Source: Mesorhizobium sp. 1M-11 (GTDB taxonomy: Bacteria > Pseudomonadota > Alphaproteobacteria > Rhizobiales > Rhizobiaceae). From it: DNA of 64,000 bases. The translations under genes were made by a program, and so were the position numbers. Location: the NCBI RefSeq assembly GCF_001303895.1, contig NZ_LJSD01000037.1, positions 345,380 to 409,379 of the forward strand, in the 5' to 3' direction. The notes beneath the pieces were generated by a model. The model was not told where the DNA came from. It saw only the letters and a list, made by a program, of their open reading frames with translations, and did no database searches. Every line of letters begins with the position of its first letter. The stretch's first letter is position 1. This document shows positions 18,477-27,734 of the stretch, piece by piece.

Positions 18477-19522
18477 AGCGCCAATTCCCGCTCGCCGAGC
18501 GACGCGAAATATGGATCGACGTCCCCCGGCGCGACCGAACCAAGCCCGGCGGGTCGCCATTTCGGCTGACGGTCCTTGTCGACGATCGCAGCGCGGATGC
18601 CTTCATAGAAGTCGTGGCCTTCCAGCATGCGCACCAGGATGCGGAATTCCATCCGCATGCAATCGTCCATCGACAAGGAATGGCCGGCGCGGATCTGACG
18701 GAAGGCGACGTTGAGGCTGGTCGGCGAACGCTGCGCAATGGTAGCCAGCGTTTTGGAAGCGAACTCGTCGCTGGTGGCCTCGGCTTCGAGGCTGGCGGTG
18801 ACCTCCGCCAGTGTGCCTTTGGAGAAATGCCTTGCGATCGCCTCGCGCGCAGGCGGTCCGGTTTCGGCGTCAGGGCGGACGGCATGGTCGCGCAGTACCG
18901 CGTCCACATCTCCCGTCTCGGTCAGACGCCGGATGATGTCTGCCTGGTCGGCCGCCTTGATCGCGTGGGTGGCCAAGCCCGACCACAAGGCATCGCCATA
19001 GCGGATGCGCTCGCCGGTCAACGCCAGATACACGCCGAAACTATCCTCCAGACCCGGCAAGAGGTGACTGCCGCCCACATCGGGGAAGAAGCCAATGCCG
19101 ACCTCCGGCATCGCAAACTGGGCGTTTTCTGTAAGCAGCCGATATGAGCCATGGAAGGAAAGACCGACGCCGCCACCCATGACGATCCCGTCGATCAACG
19201 ACACATACGGCTTGGGAAAGCGGGGAATGCGCGCGTTCAGCCTGTACTCGTCGGCAAAGAACTCGACGGGCGGCTTGCCAGCCTTGCCGCCTTCATAGAC
19301 TGCCATGATGTCGCCGCCGGCCGAAAACGCCCTGCCCTCTCCCTTCAGCAGCACGAGATCGATCGCGGGATCGGTTTCCCAGGCGTCCAGCGCCCGCGAA
19401 AGCGCGTTGATCATGCGGTGCGTGATGGCGTTGAGTGCCTGCGGACGGGTCATCGTCACTATGCCGGCGCGGCCCATCCTTTCGAAGCGGATTTCCTCGC
19501 CGCCGCCAAAGTCCATTGCCAT
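18473..19522 (-). CDS. Enoyl-CoA hydratase/isomerase family, probable 3-hydroxyisobutyryl-CoA hydrolase
   Basis: 349 aa crotonase-fold protein. Oxyanion-hole segments AFSAGGDIMAVYEG and VMGGGVGLSFHGSYRL, together with the length (typical crotonases are about 260 aa) and the C-terminal NVAFRQIRAGHSLSMDDCMRME block, point to the 3-hydroxyisobutyryl-CoA hydrolase group, which releases 3-hydroxyisobutyrate in valine breakdown. The ATG at 19522 has GAGGA 5 nt upstream. The stop overlaps the start of the DUF6163 gene. Divergent from hemB across 199 bp. Confidence 0.88.
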   Translation of the reverse strand: MAMDFGGGEEIRFERMGRAGIVTMTRPQALNAITHRMINALSRALDAWETDPAIDLVLLKGEGRAFSAGGDIMAVYEGGKAGKPPVEFFADEYRLNARIPRFPKPYVSLIDGIVMGGGVGLSFHGSYRLLTENAQFAMPEVGIGFFPDVGGSHLLPGLEDSFGVYLALTGERIRYGDALWSGLATHAIKAADQADIIRRLTETGDVDAVLRDHAVRPDAETGPPAREAIARHFSKGTLAEVTASLEAEATSDEFASKTLATIAQRSPTSLNVAFRQIRAGHSLSMDDCMRMEFRILVRMLEGHDFYEGIRAAIVDKDRQPKWRPAGLGSVAPGDVDPYFASLGERELAL

Positions 19523-19721
19523 AGAATCCTCATTCGTATGCACTGGAAGTGCTAAGCGCCCCCCTCTGGCGCGTCAATGCCGCCCACCCTTTTCGACCGG
19601 TTCGGCCCCAGGCAAGCGGACAGAATGGACTGCGACCATCCGCGCAACTGCTGGCACAACCATGCCGCATTGGTCGCTGCGGCCAGCGCATGTTAGAAAA
19701 CCACCGATCGGAGTTTTGGCC

Positions 19722-20753
19722 ATGAACAAGTTCACCCCCACAAAACCAGCTGGCGCACGCAGCGTCGACGAGATCACCGGCTCGCGCCGCCTGCGCCGCA
19801 TGCGCAAGGCCGATTGGTCGCGCCGCCTCGTTCAGGAAAACCGCCTGACCGTCGACGACCTGATCTGGCCGATCTTCCTGACGAGTGGAACGAATGTGCG
19901 CGAACCGATCGACGCCATGCCGGATGTCTTCCGCCTCAGCATCGACGAGGCGGTTCGTGAAGCAGAACGTGCCGCGAAGCTCGGCATCCCTGCGATCGCA
20001 ACCTTCCCGAATATCGAGGCCGGGCGCAAGGACGAGGCTGGTTCGCACATTCTCGATCCGGACAACCTGATCAACGCCGCGACGCGTGCGATCAAAGCAG
20101 CCGTTCCGCAGATCGGTATCATCACCGACGTCGCACTCGACCCGTTCACCAGCCACGGCCATGACGGCATCCTGCGCGAAGGCATCATCGTCAATGACGA
20201 GACGGTCGAGCAGGTGGCCGCTGCAGCCGTATTGCAGGCCGCCGCCGGAGCCGACATCATCGCCCCTTCGGACATGATGGACGGCCGCATCGGGGCGATC
20301 CGCGATGCGCTGGATGCCAACGGGTTCCAGGATGTCGCCATCATGTCCTATGCGACCAAATTCGCCTCCGCCTTCTACGGCCCCTACCGCGAGGCGATCG
20401 GCACGCAGGGTCTGCTCAAGGGCGACAAGAAGACCTATTACATCGATCACGCCAACAGCGATGAGGCTGTTCGGGAGGCGGAACAGGACCTCGCCGAAGG
20501 GGCTGACATGCTGATGGTGAAGCCTGGCCTGCCCTATCTCGACATCATCCGCCGCCTGAAGGACGAGTTCGCGATACCGACCTTCGCCTACCAGGTGTCC
20601 GGCGAATACGCGATGATCAAGGCCGCCGCCGCCAATGGCTGGATCGACGGCGAAAAGGTGATGCTGGAATCATTGCTGGCATTCAAGCGCGCCGGCTGCG
20701 ACGGCATTCTCACCTATTTCGCGCCGAGGGTGGCCGAAATCCTGAAAGGCTGA
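19722..20753 (+). CDS. hemB: Delta-aminolevulinic acid dehydratase (porphobilinogen synthase)
   Basis: Condenses two 5-aminolevulinate molecules to porphobilinogen in heme synthesis; cytosolic, 343 aa, full length. The two active-site lysines are in SYATKFASAFYGPYREA and DMLMVKPGLPYLDI. The metal/substrate segment DVALDPFTSHGHDGIL has Asp/Thr/Ser where the zinc enzymes have cysteines, so this is the Mg-type enzyme usual in Rhizobiales. The ATG at 19722 fits the family N-terminus; the frame is open far upstream to 19305 but that part lies over the divergent gene. The alpha/beta hydrolase gene follows after 8 bp. Confidence 0.97.
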   Translation: MNKFTPTKPAGARSVDEITGSRRLRRMRKADWSRRLVQENRLTVDDLIWPIFLTSGTNVREPIDAMPDVFRLSIDEAVREAERAAKLGIPAIATFPNIEAGRKDEAGSHILDPDNLINAATRAIKAAVPQIGIITDVALDPFTSHGHDGILREGIIVNDETVEQVAAAAVLQAAAGADIIAPSDMMDGRIGAIRDALDANGFQDVAIMSYATKFASAFYGPYREAIGTQGLLKGDKKTYYIDHANSDEAVREAEQDLAEGADMLMVKPGLPYLDIIRRLKDEFAIPTFAYQVSGEYAMIKAAAANGWIDGEKVMLESLLAFKRAGCDGILTYFAPRVAEILKG

Positions 20754-20761
20754 ACCCGCGC

Positions 20762-22420
20762 ATGGTGTTCCGGTGGGCAGCCAGGACAATCGACGCCTTC
20801 TCGCTGACCGGATTGGCTCTCGCCACGCTATTCTTCTGCGCGTCGCTCACGCCCAGCCTCATTCCACGCGACAGCATCACACAAGGCGTTCTGTCGGGGC
20901 TGAGTTTCTCTTGCGGCTATGGTGTCGGCGTCGCCCTGCGTGCGCTCTGGAGCTATATGGAGTTGCCCAAGGCGGACCCGCATCGGCTGGTCAGCGCGTC
21001 ACGAGTGACCATCCTTGCCTGTCTCGCCGGTGCAGTCTTCTTCCTGATCCAGGCGTCCAGCTGGCAGGACTCCATCCGCGTCCTGATGGGCATGGAACCG
21101 GCAGACAAGATCGGACCGATACAGGTCGCGTTGATCGCGCTGGTGACTTTTGTGTTCGTGATCCTCATCGCCCGGCTTCTCGCTCGCATCTTCCGCATCG
21201 TTGCAGGGCGCCTGCGCCCTTATGTGCCACGCCGCGTTGCTGGCGTTGTCGGGCTTGCCGTCACCGCCCTTCTCTTCTGGTCGGTGGTTGATGGCGTGCT
21301 CCTGCGTTTCGCAATTCGGGCCATGGACTCGTCCTATCGGGAACTGGACCAGATCATCGATGCTGACCTGCGTCCGCCAAGCGATCCTCAAAAGACCGGC
21401 AGTTCTGCCTCGCTGATCGACTGGCAAGGGCTCGGCAAGATGGGGCGCAGCTACATCGCCTCGGCACCGACCGGCAAGGAAATCGGGTCCCAAACTGGTG
21501 AAAGCGCGAAGGAACCGATCCGCGTCTATGCCGGCCTGAACTCCGCCGAAACCGTCGAGGAGCGGGCAAGGCTGGCGCTTGAGGAACTCGTGCGCGTTGG
21601 CGGCTTCGAGCGCACAGCGCTTGTCATCATCACCCCGACCGGGACGGGTTGGGTGGATCCAGCCGGCATCGACCCGGTAGAATATCTACACCATGGCGAC
21701 ATCGCGAGCATCGCCATCCAGTATTCCTACCTGCCGAGCTGGCTCTCGCTGCTGATCGAGCCAGGTTACGGCTCAGAAGCCTCACGGGCGCTTTTCACGC
21801 AGGTCTACGGATACTGGAAGAAATTGCCGAAGGACCGGCGCCCGAAACTCTACCTCTACGGCCTTAGCCTCGGCGCGATGAATTCCGATCTGTCGAGCGA
21901 TATCTATGATGTCGTCGCCGACCCGTACCAGGGCGCAGTATGGGCGGGGCCACCCTTCCCCAGCCGAACCTGGAAAATTGCAACTGCAGGCCGGGTCGCC
22001 GGCTCACCCGCATGGCTGCCACGCTTCCGCGACGGTTCGGTCATCCGCTTCACCAGCCAGCACAATGCCCTCGATCTCGATGGTGCGCCATGGGGACCGA
22101 TACGAGTCGTCTATCTGCAATATGCCAGCGACCCGATCGTCTTCTTCGACCCTTATGCGGCCTACAGCAGGCCAGATTGGATGAAGGGCGAACGTGGACC
22201 GGATGTCTCACCGCGCTTCCGTTGGTTCCCGATCGTCACGCTGTTGCAGTTGACCGTCGATATCGGACTCGGCACGACAACGCCGATCGGCTATGGGCAT
22301 GTCTACGCGCCAGAACATTATATCGACGCCTGGATGGCCGTCACCCAGCCGTCCGGATGGACGGCTGAAAAGGTCGAGGCGCTGAAAGCCTTCTTTGTCG
22401 CCCAGCGCAAGGCCGAATGA
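20762..22420 (+). CDS. Membrane-anchored alpha/beta hydrolase family protein (Abhydrolase_9 type)
   Basis: 552 aa. The N-terminal ~190 residues have about four membrane segments (roughly 13-32, 38-60, 78-98, 117-140, 155-178). The C-terminal ~330 residues form an alpha/beta hydrolase with the nucleophile elbow GLSLGAMNS and a late GHVYAPEHY region where the catalytic His should lie. This two-part build is that of the Abhydrolase_9_N/Abhydrolase_9 family found in actinobacteria and Rhizobiales, without an assigned substrate. It begins 8 bp after hemB, so it is likely cotranscribed, though a functional link to heme is not implied. Confidence 0.85.
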   Translation: MVFRWAARTIDAFSLTGLALATLFFCASLTPSLIPRDSITQGVLSGLSFSCGYGVGVALRALWSYMELPKADPHRLVSASRVTILACLAGAVFFLIQASSWQDSIRVLMGMEPADKIGPIQVALIALVTFVFVILIARLLARIFRIVAGRLRPYVPRRVAGVVGLAVTALLFWSVVDGVLLRFAIRAMDSSYRELDQIIDADLRPPSDPQKTGSSASLIDWQGLGKMGRSYIASAPTGKEIGSQTGESAKEPIRVYAGLNSAETVEERARLALEELVRVGGFERTALVIITPTGTGWVDPAGIDPVEYLHHGDIASIAIQYSYLPSWLSLLIEPGYGSEASRALFTQVYGYWKKLPKDRRPKLYLYGLSLGAMNSDLSSDIYDVVADPYQGAVWAGPPFPSRTWKIATAGRVAGSPAWLPRFRDGSVIRFTSQHNALDLDGAPWGPIRVVYLQYASDPIVFFDPYAAYSRPDWMKGERGPDVSPRFRWFPIVTLLQLTVDIGLGTTTPIGYGHVYAPEHYIDAWMAVTQPSGWTAEKVEALKAFFVAQRKAE

Positions 22421-22426
22421 TCGGCC

Positions 22427-23347
22427 TCAGTATTTCTGCGGCACGTAAAGTTCCGGCGGCAGCACGGCACGTTCGTATTCCGGATTGAAGACGCGGTCGG
22501 GCAGCGTGATCTCATCGTGCTGCACCTCCTCATATCGAACCTGCTGCAACAAGTGATCGATACAGTTCAGCCGTGCCCGCTTCTTGTCGTTGCCTTCAAC
22601 GATGAACCAGGGCGCTTCCTGGATGTTGGTGCGTGACAACATCTCTTCCTTGGCCTTGGTATATTGTTCCCAGCGCACGCGTGACTGCAGGTCCATCGGC
22701 GACAGCTTCCACTGCTTCATCGGATCGTGGATACGCATGAGGAAGCGCATCTGCTGCTCCTCGTCGGTGATCGAGAACCAATATTTCACCAGGATGATGC
22801 CGGAGCGCACAAGCATGCGCTCGAATTCCGGCACGTCGCGGAAGAACTCCTCGACCTGATCCGGCGTGGCGAAGCCCATCACCCGCTCGACGCCGGAACG
22901 GTTGTACCAGGAACGGTCAAACAGCACGATCTCGCCGCCGGCCGGCAGGTGAGGCACATAGCGCTGGAAATACCATTGCGAACGCTCGCGCTCGGTTGGC
23001 GCCGGCAACGCCACGACACGGCAGATGCGAGGGTTGAGGCGCTGGGTGATCCGCTTGATGACACCGCCCTTGCCGGCGGAATCGCGTCCTTCGAACAGCA
23101 CCACCACCTTGGCTTTCGTGTGGGCAACCCATGACTGCAGCTTGATCAATTCCGACTGCAATCTGAGCAATTCACGGAAATAGACCTGGCGCTCGACGGA
23201 CGGCGGATGCGTCCGCTTGTATATCTTGGCGATTTCCTCCGAAAGCGCGGGTTCCGACAGTTCGAGCTCGTAATCTTCATCGAGCGTGTCCGCCAGTTCT
23301 GCCTCGAGCCAGTCAGCGGCGGGGGAATTGCGTTCCAGTTCGGTCAT
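22427..23347 (-). CDS. ppk2: Polyphosphate kinase 2
   Basis: 306 aa. Uses polyphosphate to phosphorylate nucleoside diphosphates (or the reverse) in the cytosol. Walker A is FEGRDSAGKGGVIKR, followed by the lid-type LPAPTERERSQWYFQRY and Walker B-like GEIVLFDRSWYNRSGVERV, all diagnostic of single-domain PPK2. The ATG at 23347 has GGAG at 7-nt spacing; the open frame to 23395 lacks one. Convergent with the alpha/beta hydrolase gene (6-bp gap). Whether it prefers ADP or GDP cannot be read from the sequence. Confidence 0.95.
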   Translation of the reverse strand: MTELERNSPAADWLEAELADTLDEDYELELSEPALSEEIAKIYKRTHPPSVERQVYFRELLRLQSELIKLQSWVAHTKAKVVVLFEGRDSAGKGGVIKRITQRLNPRICRVVALPAPTERERSQWYFQRYVPHLPAGGEIVLFDRSWYNRSGVERVMGFATPDQVEEFFRDVPEFERMLVRSGIILVKYWFSITDEEQQMRFLMRIHDPMKQWKLSPMDLQSRVRWEQYTKAKEEMLSRTNIQEAPWFIVEGNDKKRARLNCIDHLLQQVRYEEVQHDEITLPDRVFNPEYERAVLPPELYVPQKY

Positions 23348-23431
23348 GATGTCGCTCCGCGTTCGCACCGTGAGCCGACCAATATCCGCAGGCAATGACG
23401 GTTTTATTGCACCTGCGAAACCAAAGAGCGT

Positions 23432-24403
23432 CTATGCCGAAACGAAGCGCCAAATCTTCTCATCGGGCTCGATCTGTCCGCTGAGGACGAAATATTTGTA
23501 GAGCACGAGGAAGCACAAAGCCCTTTCGGTCGGCTCGTCCAGAAACTGGCGGCAATAGGCCTGCGCCGATGCGATGATGCGCTCCGCCTGTTCGGGATGG
23601 CGCTCGAAGAACGCGACCTTGTCGGTAATATCGGAGAAATCGGGCGCGAGCTGCACATAGTGCTGATCCGGCTTGAGATGCCCCTCGCAGAACCAGATCT
23701 CATTGGTCGGTTCGGGCATCAGGCAGAGCGAATTCGAGCTCATGATCCATTTGAGGTTCGTTGCCACGTCGTAGCCTTCAAGCGAGACGATGTAGCGATA
23801 ACGCTTCTGGTCCTCGACACTCATGAATGGTTTGCGGTGGCGCTCGGGCGCATGGGTGGCCGGCGATCCGACGTCACAGAACGGCAGTCCCTGTGCGGCG
23901 TCCAGAAAAACCAGACGCATCGGATTGTTCATGTCGCCCCGCCAGACGACCCTGGGTTGCTTATCGGCAAACCGCATCGGATCCGCCTGCAACTGGAAAT
24001 GTCGCAGTTTGTCCATCTTGAACAGAACGCCGTTGGCATTGTCCGCGCCAATCGGGCGGTTCTTGACAATGGAGGGAACCGGCGGAAGCCCGCGAACGTC
24101 ACCGAACTCAAGGTCCAGACGCAGATCTGCATCGAAGTAGCGGGCGAACTCCTTGAGATCGTAATAATACATCGACGGACGGCGCGGCAGCGTCGCGACC
24201 GTCACTGCTGCCGGGCTTGGCGCGAACGGATCCCGCAGTTTGTTGTAGTAATTGAGCCGGTCAAGAAGCGCGGGGCCGCGGCGTATCGCGGTTGCGAGCG
24301 CCTGATCCAACCGATGGCGGAAGAGCAATTGCGGCGCGCTGTCGCGAACAATATTGCGCGCGTAATAGAAGACCTTGCCAGTCCTGCGACGAAGATTACG
24401 CAT
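23432..24403 (-). CDS. GT90 family glycosyltransferase, LpsA-like
   Basis: About 323 aa, soluble. The region VVWRGDMNNPMRLVF and the block YRYIVSLEGYDVATNLKW followed by PEPTNEIWFCEGHLKPDQHYV match the GT90 (CAP10/KDEL-like) fold, which in rhizobia includes LpsA of lipopolysaccharide core synthesis. I infer a role in cell-surface polysaccharide. ATG 24403 (MRNLRRRTGK, GGAA upstream) is preferred over 24445. It is a single gene, between ppk2 and a GntR regulator, with no other polysaccharide genes around it. Confidence 0.8.
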   Translation of the reverse strand: MRNLRRRTGKVFYYARNIVRDSAPQLLFRHRLDQALATAIRRGPALLDRLNYYNKLRDPFAPSPAAVTVATLPRRPSMYYYDLKEFARYFDADLRLDLEFGDVRGLPPVPSIVKNRPIGADNANGVLFKMDKLRHFQLQADPMRFADKQPRVVWRGDMNNPMRLVFLDAAQGLPFCDVGSPATHAPERHRKPFMSVEDQKRYRYIVSLEGYDVATNLKWIMSSNSLCLMPEPTNEIWFCEGHLKPDQHYVQLAPDFSDITDKVAFFERHPEQAERIIASAQAYCRQFLDEPTERALCFLVLYKYFVLSGQIEPDEKIWRFVSA

Positions 24404-24549
24404 CGAAATTCCAACGCAAAAGCCCGCGCAGGCTTTTAGCGTCATGGTCGTTGCCGCGCCAGATAATCCCGGTGAAAAACAGTCAAAGAATGTGACGAAA
24501 CATTATCAAAGAATAGCGACGGTGGATCCTCTCAAGAGGCACGGTTTTT

Positions 24550-25215
24550 CTAGGCAGCAACGACGGCGAAGCCACGGGCTCGCAGACCACGTCGCTCGGT
24601 TTGCAGCGAGCCGACCAGCCGGTCACGGCTGCCGCCGATATGCCGGATCAGAAGATCGGCTGCCTCGTCACCTCGCCCTGCCCGCAGAGCGGTCAAGATG
24701 GTTCCGTGCTCCGCCCAGGCCCGCGCGGATGCGGCCTCATCGCGGATTTCCAGCCAGCGCGCCCGTGACAGCCGGGTCATGGCGTCGCGTACAGCGCGAA
24801 ACAGGAACTCATTGCCAGACAGGCGCGCCAGTTCGACATGGAAATCGGTGCCGACCCGATGCCATTCCTCTCTCGGTGTGTCCGGTCCGCAAGAATCAAG
24901 CATCGCCTCGATTGCATCGAGACCACTCTTGTCGGTGAGCATCGCCGTGAGCCGTGCCGCCGCGGCCTCAACAGCCTGCCGATAGACGGCAATCTGCTCG
25001 ATTTCAGCAAGATTGATCGGCGAAACCGTCCAGCCCCGACCGTCTCGAGCAACAAGCCCTTCTGTCTCCAGCCTGAGCAGAGCAGCGCGCACCGGGGTGC
25101 GCGAAGCTCCGAAACGGCTCTCGATCCAGCGCTCGGTCAACTTTTCCCCGGGGCCGATGTCGAGCCCGAGGATCATTTCACGAAGCTGGCGCTCGACCTG
25201 CTGCATCTGCGACAT
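24550..25215 (-). CDS. GntR family regulator with FCD domain
   Basis: About 221 aa. Winged helix-turn-helix (LTERWIESRFGASRTPVRAALLRLETEGLV, about 25-55) and a C-terminal all-helical FCD ligand domain containing the metal-binding type D..H pattern (TDFHVELARLSGN and a later HGTILTAL / RHIGGSRDR). The ATG at 25215 has GGGAGAG upstream; a longer frame begins at 25314 but crosses the operator-like palindrome at 25272-25290. Divergent from the MFS gene at 25335, its likely target. Effector unknown. Confidence 0.92.
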   Translation of the reverse strand: MSQMQQVERQLREMILGLDIGPGEKLTERWIESRFGASRTPVRAALLRLETEGLVARDGRGWTVSPINLAEIEQIAVYRQAVEAAAARLTAMLTDKSGLDAIEAMLDSCGPDTPREEWHRVGTDFHVELARLSGNEFLFRAVRDAMTRLSRARWLEIRDEAASARAWAEHGTILTALRAGRGDEAADLLIRHIGGSRDRLVGSLQTERRGLRARGFAVVAA

Positions 25216-25271
25216 CGCAGCCGCTCTCCCTTTCACTGGCCCATTGACTTCGTAAAGTCCGCATCCGATAC

Positions 25272-25290
25272 GGATACCATTTTGGTATCC
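25272..25290. promoter_or_regulatory. GntR/FadR-type operator palindrome
   Basis: GGATACCA-TTT-TGGTATCC is a perfect 8-bp inverted repeat. The half site TGGTATCC resembles FCD-GntR operators (TGGTATACCA-like). It lies in the divergent gntR/MFS gap, 57 bp before the regulator start and 45 bp before the transporter start. A further GGGATAC occurs at 25298. Confidence 0.72.
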
Positions 25291-25334
25291 CAAACCGGGA
25301 TACAAGGCAAGCATACACAGCGAAGAGCAACGCC

Positions 25335-26573
25335 ATGTCGAGTGAAAGCACCACCTCCGGGGAAGCAGGCTACAATGTCCACTGGCGTCGCAATCTCATC
25401 GTCTGCTTCATCGGCTCCTTTAGCACGCTCGTGGCAATGACGCTGCTTTTGCCCTTCCTGCCGCTCTATGTGGAAGAACTGGGTGTCAGCGATCATACGG
25501 GAATAGTGCAATGGTCTGGCATCGCCTACGGCGCCACGTTTCTGGCGGCAGCACTTGTCGCGCCGCTGTGGGGACGGCTGGGCGACCGCTACGGCCGCAA
25601 GCTGATGCTGGTGCGCGCAAGCTTTGGCATGGCGGTGTGCATGTCGCTCATGGGCATGGTGCAGGATGTCTGGCAGTTGGTTGCCTTGCGCCTTCTGGTC
25701 GGGCTCGCCGGTGGCTATTCGTCAGGCTCGACCATTCTGGTCGCCATGCAGACGCCAAAGGACCGCTCCGGCTGGGCCTTGGGCACGCTTTCGGCCGGCA
25801 TCATGGCCGGCAACCTCGTCGGGCCTTTGATTGGCGGCGCCTTGCCGCCTAGGATCGGTATCCGCGCGACCTTCCTGATTGCTGGCGGCGTCATCTTCCT
25901 GGCCTTTCTCGCCACCACCTTCCTGATCAAGGAAGATCGCCGGCCGGCGATTGCGAGCACGAAGAAGCAGGTGAGCGGGGGCTGGTCACAAATTCCCGAC
26001 AAACGGCCGGTGATGGCGATGCTGGCAACCGGCATGCTCTTGATGTTCGCCACCATGTCGATCGAACCGATCATCACCGTCTATGTCGCGGAGTTGGTGG
26101 CGGATTCCACGAAGGTAACGCTGGTCGCCGGCTTCGTCATGTCAGCAGCGGCCCTCGGCGCGATCCTGTCCGCGCCAAGGCTCGGTAAGCTCGCCGATCG
26201 CGTCGGCCACTGGAGCGTCATTGTCGGCGCGCTGTTGGCTGCCGCGCTGCTGCTCATTCCGCAGGCATTCGTCACCGAAAGCTGGCAACTGATCGTCCTG
26301 CGCTTTCTGATGGGCCTCGCGCTGGGTGGTCTGCTGCCCTCCGTCACCAGCGTCATCCGACACAACATACCAGATGGGATCGGCGGCAACGTTCTGGGCT
26401 ATTCGATCTCGGCGCAATATGTCGGTCAGGTCGCCGGCCCGGTTCTTGGTGGTTTCATTGGCGGTCATTTCGGCATGCGCGCGGTTTTTCTGTTCACTGC
26501 GGTGCTGCTGGCATTAGGCGCGCTTTTCAACTGGATCGTACGCAGCCGCTACGAACAGCCGCAGTCCGCGTAA
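25335..26573 (+). CDS. MFS transporter, DHA1-type multidrug efflux
   Basis: 412 aa with 12 predicted spans. Motif A GRLGDRYGRKLM sits between spans 2 and 3, and span 5 carries GNLVGPLIGGALPP, the exporter motif C. It resembles MdtG-like drug/proton antiporters. Divergent from the GntR gene and sharing its operator-like palindrome. A basic ribosome site (AGAGCAACGCC) precedes the ATG. Substrate unknown. Confidence 0.92.
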   Translation: MSSESTTSGEAGYNVHWRRNLIVCFIGSFSTLVAMTLLLPFLPLYVEELGVSDHTGIVQWSGIAYGATFLAAALVAPLWGRLGDRYGRKLMLVRASFGMAVCMSLMGMVQDVWQLVALRLLVGLAGGYSSGSTILVAMQTPKDRSGWALGTLSAGIMAGNLVGPLIGGALPPRIGIRATFLIAGGVIFLAFLATTFLIKEDRRPAIASTKKQVSGGWSQIPDKRPVMAMLATGMLLMFATMSIEPIITVYVAELVADSTKVTLVAGFVMSAAALGAILSAPRLGKLADRVGHWSVIVGALLAAALLLIPQAFVTESWQLIVLRFLMGLALGGLLPSVTSVIRHNIPDGIGGNVLGYSISAQYVGQVAGPVLGGFIGGHFGMRAVFLFTAVLLALGALFNWIVRSRYEQPQSA

Positions 26574-26672
26574 CGCTCAAACCATGCGATCTTGGCAGGG
26601 TCTCCTGGCGATTTCGTCAGAGAAATAGCCTGGCTTCCAGATTTCAGCGTTTACCTCGATGGAACACTGACG

Positions 26673-27044
26673 ATGAATTCTTCCCGTTTTGCCTTTGAAC
26701 CATGCGCGCCTCTCGTATCGACCGGAGGGCTCTGCGGTGCCGCAGGCGTGGCGTTGTCAGCAGCGGCAGCGCATGTCGGTGGCGCCTTCACCGCCACAGT
26801 CGCTTCGTTCCTGCTCACCCACGCGCTCGCGCTGCTCGCAGTCGGACTGGTCGGTGGCAACAGGGTACTTCGCCTTGGCGGACTGGTGCTTCTGGTAGGA
26901 CTGGTCCTGTTCTGCGGCGATCTGCTTGCCCGCGACTTCCTGGGTGGACGGCTGTTGCCTTTCGCAGCGCCGACTGGCGGCACTTTGTTGATCCTGGGCT
27001 GGCTGACAATCGCGGCTTCGGCATTCGCCAGACCAAGAACCTAA
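26673..27044 (+). CDS. DUF423-like small membrane protein
   Basis: 123 aa with four hydrophobic segments and Gly-rich stretches (GGLCGAAGVALSAAAAH, FCGDLLARDFLG, PTGGTLLILGWL), the pattern of the DUF423 family (YgdD-like), of unknown function. The ATG at 26673 has GGAA 8 nt upstream; the frame could extend to 26592. Its stop overlaps the stop of tetR on the other strand by 3 bases. No obvious operon partner. Confidence 0.8.
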   Translation: MNSSRFAFEPCAPLVSTGGLCGAAGVALSAAAAHVGGAFTATVASFLLTHALALLAVGLVGGNRVLRLGGLVLLVGLVLFCGDLLARDFLGGRLLPFAAPTGGTLLILGWLTIAASAFARPRT

Positions 27045-27676
27045 GCGCCGGACGGTGCCGTCTTGCCACGAAGCCGCATGTCGGCACCGTCCAGGATAAG
27101 GCTGATCCCCGTTTCGAACAGGGCCGTGTGACCACCTTCGCGATAGTGCGCCAGTCCCGCTGCCAACAAAGGATAATCGCGCGCCGCAATATCGAGCTCA
27201 GCCCCTCTGCCTGGGCCTTTTGGATAGTCGGACTGTTCTTCGATCACGCAACCGAGCGTGTAGCGACCGAGCGCTATGAACAATATCATGGCCTCGCCCG
27301 CGTCGAAGCCTTGTGAGACCAGAAACGCGGTTTTCATCTCGACATCCTGTAATTCATCGGGCTCGGCTTCGGTGCCTGCATGCACCCTGCCGGCATCGCG
27401 ATAAGCGAGCAGCGCTGCCCGAAAACTGCGCGTGTTCTCCAGGAGATACTGCCGCCAGTCGTCGCCGGCCCGCGGCAGCCTATTATTATGGCTGCGCTCC
27501 AGTATCTCCTTGTTCATCGCATCCAGCAACGCACGCTTGTTCTTGAAGTGCCAGTACAGTGCCGGCTGTCGCACCTGCAACCGCTCGGCAAGCAGCCGCG
27601 TCGAGAGCGCATCCACGCCGACTTCGTTCAGCAGTTTCAGCGCCTCTTCGACGATACGCGCGCGGTCGACCTTCAT
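27041..27676 (-). CDS. tetR: Tetracycline repressor-like TetR regulator
   Basis: 211 aa. The DNA-binding half carries VDALSTRLLAERLQVRQPALYWHFKNKRALLDAM, with the LAERLxVxxPALYWHxxNKxxLL signature of true TetR proteins. The C-terminal half shows the TetR_C pattern with the conserved R..H (YRDAGRVHAGTE) and FETGISLILDG tail. The ATG at 27676 has GGAGG 5 nt upstream; the frame extends 4 codons further. It is divergent from a tetA-like gene and two tet operators fill the gap, so the system is likely induced by tetracycline-type ligands. Confidence 0.95.
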   Translation of the reverse strand: MKVDRARIVEEALKLLNEVGVDALSTRLLAERLQVRQPALYWHFKNKRALLDAMNKEILERSHNNRLPRAGDDWRQYLLENTRSFRAALLAYRDAGRVHAGTEAEPDELQDVEMKTAFLVSQGFDAGEAMILFIALGRYTLGCVIEEQSDYPKGPGRGAELDIAARDYPLLAAGLAHYREGGHTALFETGISLILDGADMRLRGKTAPSGA

Positions 27677-27718
27677 TGCCGCCTCCATTCAGGACGTCAC
27701 TCGTATTGCATCTTAAAT

Positions 27719-27731
27719 TTATCAATGATAA
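27719..27731. promoter_or_regulatory. Tet operator 1
   Basis: TTATCA-A-TGATAA, the core of the tet operator (TATCANTGATA). It lies next to the tetR start and 19 bp (centre to centre) from operator 2. Confidence 0.88.
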
Positions 27732-27734
27732 GTG

